From positions 1,612,001 to 1,676,000 of the forward strand of contig NC_089194.1 of NCBI RefSeq assembly GCF_947507565.1: DNA of 64,000 bases. The letters are read 5' to 3'. This stretch comes from Oscarella lobularis (taxonomy: Eukaryota; Porifera; Homoscleromorpha; Homosclerophorida; Oscarellidae). The notes beneath the pieces were generated by a model that ran no database searches, had not been told where the DNA came from, and worked only from the letters and a program-made list of their open reading frames with translations. Each line of letters opens with the position of its first letter. The first letter of the stretch is position 1. This document shows positions 50,801-60,878 of the stretch, piece after piece. The position numbers and the translations under genes are program-made.

Positions 50801-53800
50801 TTTCTGTTGAAGGTACTCATTATGTTTTCTGTTAAACGTATTCAATATTTTTTCTGTTGAACGTACTCAATTTGTTTTCTGTTTTCTGTTGTAGGTACAG
50901 TGTACTCAATCTGTTTTCTTTTTCTGTTGTAGGTACTCAATGTTTTCTGTTTTCTGTTGTAGGTCTCAATCTGTTTTCTGTTTTCTGTTGAACGTACTCA
51001 ATGTTTTCTGTTTTCTGTTGAAGGTACTCAATATGTTTTCTGTTGAAGGTACTCATTATGTTTTCTGTTAAACGTATTCAATATGTTTTCTGTTGAACGT
51101 ACTCAATATGTTTTCTGTTTTCTGTTGTAGGTACTCAATATGTTTTCTGTTTTCTGTTGTAGGTCTCAATCTGTTTTCTGTTTTCTGTTGAACGTACTCA
51201 ATATGTTTTCTGTTTTCTGTTCAAGGTACTCAATATGTTTTCTGTTGAAGGTACTCATTATGTTTTCTGTTAAACGTATTCAATATGTTTTCTGTTGAAC
51301 GTACTCAATATGTTTTCTGTTTTCTGTTGTAGGTACTCAATATGTTTTCTGTTTTCTGTTGAAGGTACTCAATATGTTTTCTGTTTTCTGTTGAAGGTAC
51401 TCATTATGTTTTCTGTTGAAGGTACTCATTATGTTTTCTGTTGAAGGTACTCAATATGTTTTCTGTTGAAGGTACTCATTACGTTTTCTGTTGAAGGTAC
51501 TCATTACGTTTTCTGTTGAAGGTATTCAATATGTTTTCTGTTGAACGTACTCAATATGTTTTCTGTTTTCTGTTGTAGGTACTCAATACGTTTTCTGTTG
51601 AAGGTACTCATTACGTTTTCTGTTGAAGGTACTCAATATGTTTTCTGTTGAAGGTACTCATTATGTTTTCTGTTGAAGGTACTCATTATGTTTTCTGTTA
51701 AACGTATTCAATATGTTTTTTGTTGACGTATTCAATATGTTTTCTGTTTTCTGTTGAAGGTACTCAATATGTTTTCTGTTGAAGGTACTCAATACGTTTT
51801 CTGTTGAAGGTACTCAATACGTTTTCTGTTGAAGGTACTCATTACGTTTTCTGTTGAAGGTACTCAATATGTTTTCTGTTGAAGGTACTCATTATGTTTT
51901 CTGTTAAACGTACTCAACATGTTTTCTGTTTTCTGTTGAAGGTACTCAATATGTTTTCTGTTGAAGGTACTCATTACGTTTTCTGTTGAAGGTACTCAAT
52001 GTTTTCTGTTGAAGGTACTCATTATGTTTTCTGTTAAACGTATTCAATATGTTTTCTGTTGAACGTACTCAATATGTTTTCTGTTTTCTGTTGTAGGTAC
52101 AGTGTACTCAATCTGTTTTCTTTTTCTGTTGTAGGTACTCAATGTTTTCTGTTTTCTGTTGTAGGTCTCAATCTGTTTTCTGTTTTCTGTTGAACGTACT
52201 CAATATGTTTTCTGTTTTCTGTTGAAGGTACTCAATATGTTTTCTGTTGAAGGTACTCATTATGTTTTCTGTTGAAGGTACTCAATGTTTTCTGTTGAAG
52301 GTACTCATTATGTTTTCTGTTAAACGTATTCAATATGTTTTCTGTTGAACGTACTCAATATGTTTTCTGTTTTCTGTTGTATGTACTCAATATGTTTTCT
52401 GTTTTCTGTTGAAGGTACTCAATATGTTTTCTGTTGAAGGTACTCATTATGTTTTCTGTTAAACGTATTCAATATTTTTTCTGTTGAACGTACTCAATAT
52501 GTTTTCTGTTTTCTGTTGTAGGTACAGTGTACTCAATCTGTTTTCTTTTTCTGTTGTAGGTACTCAATGTTTTCTGTTTTCTGTTGTAGGTCTCAATCTG
52601 TTTTCTGTTTTCTGTTGAACGTACTCAATATGTTTTCTGTTTTCTGTTGAAGGTACTCAATATGTTTTCTGTTGAAGGTACTCATTATGTTTTCTGTTGA
52701 AGGTACTCAATATGTTTTCTGTTGAAGGTACTCATTATGTTTTCTGTTAAACGTATTCAATATGTTTTCTGTTGAACGTACTCAATATGTTTTCTGTTTC
52801 TGTTGTAGGTACTCAATATGTTTTCTGTTTTCTGTTGAAGGTACTCAATATGTTTTCTGTTGAAGGTACTCATTATGTTTTCTGTTGAAGGTACTCAATA
52901 TGTTTTCTGTTGAAGGTACTCATTATGTTTTCTGTTAAACGTATTCAATATGTTTTCTGTTGAACGTACTCAATATGTTTTCTGTTTTCTGTTGAAGGTA
53001 CTCAATATGTTTTCTGTTTTCTGTTGAAGGTACTCATTATGTTTTCTGTTGAAGGTACTCATTATGTTTTCTGTTGAAGGTACTCAATATGTTTTCTGTT
53101 GAAGGTACTCATTACGTTTTCTGTTGAAGGTACTCATTACGTTTTCTGTTGAAGGTATTCAATATGTTTTCTGTTGAACGTACTCAATATGTTTTCTGTT
53201 TTCTGTTGTAGGTACTCAATACGTTTTCTGTTGAAGGTACTCATTACGTTTTCTGTTGAAGGTACTCAATATGTTTTCTGTTGAAGGTACTCATTATGTT
53301 TTCTGTTGAAGGTACTCATTATGTTTTCTGTTAAACGTATTCAATATGTTTTTTGTTGACGTATTCAATATGTTTTCTGTTTTCTGTTGAAGGTACTCAA
53401 TATGTTTTCTGTTGAAGGTACTCAATACGTTTTCTGTTGAAGGTACTCAATACGTTTTCTGTTGAAGGTACTCATTACGTTTTCTGTTGAAGGTACTCAA
53501 TATGTTTTCTGTTGAAGGTACTCATTATGTTTTCTGTTAAACGTACTCAACATGTTTTCTGTTTTCTGTTGAAGGTACTCAATATGTTTTCTGTTGAAGG
53601 TACTCATTACGTTTTCTGTTGAAGGTACTCAATGTTTTCTGTTGAAGGTACTCATTATGTTTTCTGTTAAACGTATTCAATATGTTTTCTGTTGAACGTA
53701 CTCAATATGTTTTCTGTTTTCTGTTGTAGGTACAGTGTACTCAATCTGTTTTCTTTTTCTGTTGTAGGTACTCAATGTTTTCTGTTTTCTGTTGTAGGTC

Positions 53801-55357
53801 TCAATCTGTTTTCTGTTTTCTGTTGAACGTACTCAATATGTTTTCTGTTTTCTGTTGAAGGTACTCAATATGTTTTCTGTTGAAGGTACTCATTATGTTT
53901 TCTGTTGAAGGTACTCAATGTTTTCTGTTGAAGGTACTCATTATGTTTTCTGTTAAACGTATTCAATATGTTTTCTGTTGAACGTACTCAATCTGTTTTC
54001 TGTTTTCTGTTGTATGTACTCAATATGTTTTCTGTTTTCTGTTGAAGGTACTCAATATGTTTTCTGTTGAAGGTACTCATTATGTTTTCTGTTAAACGTA
54101 TTCAATATGTTTTCTGTTGAACGTACTCAATATGTTTTCTGTTTTCTGTTGTAGGTACTCAATATGTTTTCTGTTTTCTGTTGAAGGTACTCAATATGTT
54201 TTCTGTTTTCTGTTGAAGGTACTCATTATGTTTTCTGTTGAAGGTACTCATTATGTTTTCTGTTGAAGGTACTCAATGTTTTCTGTTGAAGGTACTCATT
54301 ACGTTTTCTGTTGAAGGTACTCATTACGTTTTCTGTTGAAGGTATTCAATATGTTTTCTGTTGAACGTACTCAATATGTTTTCTGTTTTCTGTTGTAGGT
54401 ACTCAATACGTTTTCTGTTGAAGGTACTCATTACGTTTTCTGTTGAAGGTACTCAATATTTTTTTTTGTTGAAGGTATTCATTATGTTTTCTGTTGAAGG
54501 TACTCATTATGTTTTCTGTTAAACGTATTCAATATGTTTTTTGTTGACGTATTCAATATGTTTTCTGTTTTCTGTTGAAGGTACTCAATATGTTTTCTGT
54601 TGAAGGTACTCAATACGTTTTCTGTTGAAGGTACTCAATACGTTTTCTGTTGAAGGTACTCATTACGTTTTCTGTTGAAGGTACTCAATATGTTTTCTGT
54701 TGAAGGTACTCATTATGTTTTCTGTTAAACGTACTCAACATGTTTTCTGTTTTCTGTTGAAGGTACTCAATATGTTTTCTGTTGAAGGTACTCATTACGT
54801 TTTCTGTTGAAGGTACTCAATGTTTTCTGTTGAAGGTACTCATTATGTTTTCTGTTTTCTGTTGTAGGTACAGTGTACTCAATCTGTTTTCTTTTTCTGT
54901 TGTAGGTACTCAATGTTTTCTGTTTTCTGTTGTAGGTCTCAATCTGTTTTCTGTTTTCTGTTGAACGTACTCAATATGTTTTCTGTTTTCTGTTGAAGGT
55001 ACTCAATATGTTTTCTGTTGAAGGTACTCATTATGTTTTCTGTTAAACGTATTCAATATGTTTTCTGTTGAACGTACTCAATATGTTTTCTGTTTTCTGT
55101 TGAAGGTACTCAATATGTTTTCTGTTGAAGGTACTCATTATGTTTTCTGTTGTAGGTACTCAATGTATTTTCTGTTGTAGGTACTCAATATGTTTTCTGT
55201 TGTAGGTACTCAATATTTTTTTTGTTGTAGGTACTCAATGTGTTTTCTGTTGAAGGTACTGAATGTGTTTTCTGTTGTAGGTACTCAATGTGTTTTCTGT
55301 TGAAGGTACTGAATGTGTTTTCTGTTGTAGGTACTCAATATGTTTTCTGTTGTAGGT
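41893..55357. repeat. 25-bp satellite array 2 (about 13.5 kb)
   Basis: Same 25-bp family as 29386-38513. A landmark (GGTACAGTGTACTCAATC) recurs many times. Landmarks at 49261, 49686 and 50894 recur 2,835 bp later at 52096, 52521 and 53729, so a long higher-order unit is present, different from the 2,966-bp one of array 1. Variant units (CATTACG, CATTATG, 'gaacgtactc') keep order within each higher-order copy. Confidence 0.96.
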
Positions 55358-56093
55358 CCTGTAATAAATTACAGCGAAATTACAGGGGCTAGCCAACGGG
55401 TCTCTCCTGTAATAAACTACAGCGAAATTACAGGGGGCTAGCCAGCGGGTCTCTCCTGTAATAAATTACAGTGAAATTACAGGGGCTAGCCAATGAGTCT
55501 CTCCTGTAATAAATTACAGCGAAATTACAGGGGGTTAGCCAACGGGTCTCTCCAGAAATAAATTACAGCGAAATTACAGGGGCTAGCCAGCGGGTATCTC
55601 CTATAATAAACTACAGCGAAATTACAGGGGGCTAGCCAGCGGGTCTCTCCTGTAATAAATTACAGCGAAATTACTAGGGTTGGCCAACGGGTCTCTCCTG
55701 TAATAAACTACAGCGAAATTACAGGGGGTTAGCCAACGGGTCTCTCCTGTAATAAACTACAGCGAAATTACAGGGGGCTAGCCAACGGGTCTCTCCTGTA
55801 ATAAACTGCAGCGAAATTACAGGGGTTAGCCAACGGGTCTCTCCTGTAATAAATTACAGCGAAATTACAGGGGGTTAGCCAACGGGTCTCTCCTGTAATA
55901 AATTACAGCGAAATTACAGGGGGTTGGCCAACGGGTCTCTCCTGTAATAAACTACAGCGAAATTACAGGGGGTTAGCCAACGGGTCTCTCCTGTAATAAA
56001 CTACAGCGAAATTACAGGGGGCTAGCCAACGGGTCTCTCCTGTAATAAATTACAGCCAAATTACAGGGGATAGCCAACGGGTCTCTCCTGTAA
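55358..56093 (+). repeat. 49-bp satellite, second subfamily, right block
   Basis: About 15 units, same orientation as 40897-41892. It begins part-way through a unit (GGT-CCTGTAATAAATT), at nearly the position in the monomer where the left block stops (CATCGGTT). Confidence 0.92.
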
Positions 56094-56280
56094 GGACAAA
56101 TTGTCCTCAGGACAAATTGTCCCGGGACAAATTGTCCACAGATCAAATTGTCCTGCGGACAAATTGTCCTGCGGACAAATTGTCCTGCGGACAAATTGTC
56201 CTGCGGACAAATTGTCCCCAGGACAAATTGTCCCCAGGACAAATTGTCCCAGGACAAATTGTCCCAGGACAAATTGTCGC
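56094..56280. repeat. 15/16-bp palindromic repeat, block 2
   Basis: Eleven or so units of GGACAAATTGTCC with variable 2-4 bp linkers (CT, CA, CTGC). Joins the 49-bp block at CCTGTA-AGGACAAATT. Confidence 0.92.
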
Positions 56281-57297
56281 CAAATTCCAAACCACAATAC
56301 TCTACGATGAAGGGAAAGACGTCTACGAGACGTTCGAAACGAGTCCGAAACGCAAAAGTTGGATTTAGCGAAATTTTGACCAAATTTCGATCGCACGCGA
56401 AAAAAACCTTTTCGTGCCTTTCAGCCATCCCAAATCCTCCTCAAAAAAACAAAAAACGGCAGCAGAAGCGACTGCACGGCGCAGAAAATCGAAGGACAAA
56501 AATCGATTTTCCAATTCGCGACTCGTTTCGCGAAAAAGCGCACAACTCTGCAAGGAGACGTCGCACGAGCACCGCACCGGTGCCATTCGATTCGTCGTGG
56601 TCTCACAAATAAAAGCTGGTACCACGTTTACCAATTTTCGCCAATTTTTGACATAAAATTAAGCGAAACAAACAATACGCCTACGCGCGTACACCGTAAA
56701 CGACACCACCTTAACCGTGCCGCCACTCCGCGACGCCGCGTCGTACGACGATAAGCGGCACGTCGATCGAGAGGGCATATGGTGCAGTTTACAAATTGCC
56801 GCCACTCGACGGCATCCGAGTCGCCGTTTGCCGTAGAGCACGTGCGAAAGAAAGGGAACAAGCCCCCTTTTACGGACACATTAATTCGGCGAAAACGACG
56901 CCGAAAGCGACGCTTCGCGTCGCAAAACGTTCTAAACCGTCTCGAATCCTTCGTTTCGAAGCCATTCGAAACAAAAATTCACTATTCGAAGCTCGCGCCA
57001 CCCCTTGGCGACGCGACGCGTTCGTACGCGCGCACCGCGGGCGACGAACGCTCTAAAACTGCTTCGTAACTATCTACTACTTACCTTTTGACGTCGCTCG
57101 GACCTTCGCATCGTCGAAAACAAGCCAGAAACCGCGTTTCTTCGAAACGAGACGCACGCGCTAAAATACGCACGTGACCTCACAGGTTTAAAATGTTGAC
57201 GTCATAAATAAACTATTAAAAATTAGGGTTTCACATTGCTACGCCTATAGAATGGCACGGCAACACGTACAGAGCGGTTTCGCGAAGATTGGACGAG
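56281..57297. other. Unique 1-kb island between repeat blocks, unassigned
   Basis: Non-repetitive, rich in CG dinucleotides and TTCG motifs. Frames exist on both strands (for example 56148-56612 plus, 56628-56879 minus), but most of the first begins in repeat and none shows a domain. The minus frame ends ...FVSLNFMSKIGENW. It could be a promoter region, a decayed gene or part of a larger mobile element. Confidence 0.35.
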
Positions 57298-58072
57298 GGA
57301 CAATTTGTCCCAAGGACAAATTGTCCCAGGACAAATTGTCTCAGGACAAAATCTCCCAGGACAAATTGTCCCCAAGACAAATTGTCCCCAGGACAAATTG
57401 TCCCAGGATAAATTGTACCAGGAAAAATTTGTCCTGAGGACAATTTTTCCTGGGACAATTTGTCCTGGGGACAAATTGTCCCAGGACAAATTGTCCAAGA
57501 ACAAATTGTCCCAGGACAAATTGTCCCAAGACAAATTGTCCCAGGACAAATTGTCCCAGGACAAATTGTCCCAGGACAAATTGTCACAGGACAAATTCTC
57601 CCAGAACAAATTGTCCCAGGACAAATTGTCCCCAGGACAAATCGTCCCCAGGACAAATTGTCCCAGGACAAATTGTCCCCAGGACAAATTGTCCCCAAAA
57701 CAAATTGTCCCCAGGACAAATTGTCCCCAGGACAAATTGTCCCAGGACAAATTGTCCCCAGGAAAAATTGTCCCAAGGACAAATTGTCCCCAGGACAAAT
57801 TGTCACCAGGACAAATTGTCCCAGGACAAATTGTCCCCAGGACAAATTGTCCCAGGACAAATTGTCCCCAGGACAAATTGTCCCCAGGACAAATTGTCCC
57901 AGGACAAATTGTCCCACGACAAATTGTCCCAGGATAAATTGTCCCAGGACAAATTGTCCCCAGGACAAATTGTCCCAGGACAAATTGTCCCAGGACAAAT
58001 TGTCCCAGAACAAATTGTCCCAGGACAAATTGTCCCAGGACAAATTGTCCCCAGGACAAATTGTCCCCAGGA
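57298..58072. repeat. 15/16-bp palindromic repeat, block 3
   Basis: About 50 units of CAGGACAAATTGTCC/CCAGGACAAATTGTCC. A short inverted stretch around 57430-57470 (CTGAGGACAATTTTTCCTGG) breaks the head-to-tail order. Confidence 0.95.
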
Positions 58073-59622
58073 CTACTACAAAGGCTCCAACTACTACAGA
58101 GGCTCCAACTACTCCAGAAGTCAGTACAGAGGCTCCAACTACTACAACGGCTACAACTACTACAAAGGCTACAAAGGCTACAACTACTACAAAGGCTACA
58201 ACTACTACAAAAGCTACAACTACTACAACGGCTACAACTACTACAAAGGCTACAACTACTACAAAGGCTACAACTACTACAAAGGCTACAACTACTACAA
58301 CGGCTACAACTACTACAAAGGCTACAACTACTACAAAGGCTACAACTACTACAAAGGCTACAACTACTACAAAGGCTACAACTACTACAAAGGCTACAAC
58401 TACTACAAAGGCTACAACTACTACAAAGGCTACAACTACTACAAAGGCTACAACTACTACAACGGCTACAACTACTACAAAGGCTACAAAGGCTGCAACT
58501 ACTACAACGGCTACAACTACTACAAAGGCTACAAAGGCTACAACTACTACAACGGCTACAACTACTACAAAGGCTACAACTACTACAAAGGCTACAAAGG
58601 CTACAACTACTACAAAGGCTACAACTACTACAAAGGCTACAACTACTACAAAGGCTACAAAGGCTACAACTACTACAACGGCTACAACTACTACAAAGGC
58701 TACAACTACTACAAAGGCTACAAAGGCTACAACTACTACAAAGGCTACAACTACTACAAAGGCTACAACTACTACAAAGGCTACAACTACTACAAAGGCT
58801 ACAACTACTACAAAGGCTACAACTACTACAAAGGCTACAACTACTACAAAGGCTACAACTACTACAAAGGCTACAACTACTACAAAGGCTACAACTACTA
58901 CAAAGGCTACAACTACTACAAAGGCTACAACTACTACAAAGGCTACAACTACTACAAAGGCTACAACTACTACAAAGGCTACAACTACTACAAAGGCTAC
59001 AACTACTACAACGGCTACAACTACTACAAAGGCTACAAAGGCTGCAACTACTACAACGGCTACAACTACTACAAAGGCTACAAAGGCTACAACTACTACA
59101 ACGGCTACAACTACTACAAAGGCTACAACTACTACAAAGGCTACAAAGGCTACAACTACTACAAAGGCTACAACTACTACAAAGGCTACAACTACTACAA
59201 AAGCTACAAAGGCTACAACTACTACAAAGGCTACAACTACTACAAAGGCTACAAAGGCTACAACTACTACAACGGCTACAACTACTACAAAGGCTACAAC
59301 TACTACAAAGGCTACAAAGGCTACAACTACTACAAAGGCTACAACTACTACAAAGGCTACAACTACTACAAAGGCTACAACTACTACAAAGGCTACAACG
59401 GCTACAACTACTACAAAGGCTACAACTACTACAAAGGCTACAACTACTACAAAGGCTAAAACTACTACAAAGGCTCCAACTACTACAGAGGCTCCAACTA
59501 CTCCAGAAGTCAGTACAGAGGCTCCAACTACTCCAGAAGTAGAGGCTCCAACTACTCCAGAAGTCAGTACAGAGGCTCCAACTACTCCAGAAGTCACTAC
59601 AGAGGCTCCAACTACCTTGACG
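58073..59622. repeat. 18/9-bp Thr-codon repeat array
   Basis: Units GGCTACAACTACTACAAA (18 bp) mixed with 9-bp GGCTACAAA units, with APTTPEVSTEAPTT-type units at both ends. Five of six frames stay open for 1.4-2.4 kb, because both unit lengths are multiples of three and the unit lacks stops in those frames. A segment of about 540 bp repeats within it (compare 58430-58700 with 58975-59250). Confidence 0.95.
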
Positions 59623-59830
59623 AAGCTGTGACAACGGAATAATTCGGTCTTATTTGTGTAAGCACACTAATGATCACCTTCAGGCAATACGGATTCAGGT
59701 GAAATTTCTTCTGTAGGAAAGCGCTCGCGCTCCGGTTGTTTCATTAGAAGCGTTGGCACGTCTTTCTCTTTAGCTTTGCTTACTATTAAATAAAGGCGAT
59801 AACGATGAGCAACCCGAACCTCCAATTTCT
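59623..59830 (-). other. Spacer after gene X, right copy, with a possible alternative exon
   Basis: Minus strand reads SKAKEKDVPTLLMKQPERER from about 59790 to 59690 in an open frame. It could be an extra 3' exon of gene X or chance. Not present at the left copy, whose sequence diverges right after the stop codon. Confidence 0.3.
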
Positions 59831-60832
59831 CTATATGACATAATAGAAAAAATGGTCCGCTGGCTTCTTCAGCTCTGGATGATGCTTCATTAGCTTGAAG
59901 AAGACGTCGTGAAACGCCGATGCTGCTGTTGTTTCGGTTTCCTCGGCAGCTCTGCGGAATAGTTGTTCTTTGACAACAATTTGAGGTTCTTTCAGTCTTT
60001 AGAATGTACAACCCTTGGGCGTATGGTAACTAAATATTGAACATCTTACTTTATTTTTATTAACCGTTCCATTTTTTCCTTCCAACAATTTTTTTTATTT
60101 CGAGAAGTTGGTATTTGTTGTAAAAGTTCTGGGAGCCACGAGCACACATCATGTAATTTATTGATTTTACAGTCACTACACCTACCTTTTCCTAGTCTTT
60201 TTAACTCGCTATTGACGTCATCCTTGTCTTCGTTCTGTGCGATGGCACGGCCTTTTCAGGGAACTAATAACTAAATGCAGAAGTAATGAGTTTACGTCTA
60301 CCTTGTCAAATATCGATTTCCTCGTCGTCGTCGTCACTTCTGAAGAGGAAATCTTGACGGTCTTGTCAAAAAATGTATTCAACGGTTTCTTTATTTCATT
60401 TTGCCTTCGAGGATTTTCGTTTGATTCTTCGCGATTTCGTCGCCGAGTTTCTCGACGCCGGCGCGAAGCGATTCGATTGCGGGATCGTCGGCTCCTCTGA
60501 TCGACGACAGCGTATGTCGAATGTCGTCGAACGCTCGAGCGACCTGTAAGTCAGAAATGACGACTCCTTCTAGTGACTTCGCTATCATACCTTTCGCTTC
60601 GCGTCCTTAGCTTGGCCGTCGCCGTTTCGATGAGTTCCGATCGCTTGGCCGTCGCCGCTTCGATCGGATCGATTAGAGTCGTTTCGTGATCGCTTTCGAC
60701 CCATCTACAATGTAGACGATTGCCTGTTCGCCGACGAAAAAATGCGCGAGAAAAAAACGAACGATGGATCTGCGCGCAGACGCACTAGACGCATCTCCCG
60801 TATACCTGCATAGAGTTCAATCTCTGGTTCAT
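59831..60832 (-). CDS. Gene X, right copy: TRAF-like coiled coil plus unknown C-terminal domain
   Basis: Paralogue of 27838-28866 with the same six-exon plan. It starts MNQRLNSMQ (ATG at 60832); exon 2 reads MGRKRSRNDSNRSDRSGDG; the coiled-coil exon follows (about 60406-60547); then an inferred GC-AG intron (about 60340-60404), the Cys-containing exon (GRCSDCKINKLHDVC), and the last exon ending HFFYYVI at 59831. Compared with the left copy it lacks three 9-bp segments, each in frame (for example GADDPAIESLRAG against GADDRSTAAIESLRAQIDG), and has mostly conservative changes. It sits 46 bp after the TRAF stop codon on the same strand, so the two could be co-transcribed or derive from a duplicated TRAF coil. 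No known domain in the C-terminal half. Confidence 0.6.
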
Positions 60833-60878
60833 CAATGAAACATAAACACCTTCTTCATTTATTACCTCAAAACACAAC

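Noticed and set aside
29386-55357. Possible CRISPR array
   Set aside because: Units are directly contiguous with no unique spacers, and the host is a eukaryote.
57223-59634. Very long ORFs (up to 803 codons) on both strands
   Set aside because: Artefact of 15-, 18- and 9-bp repeats; five frames open at once. Kept only as a low-weight question about a mucin-like origin.
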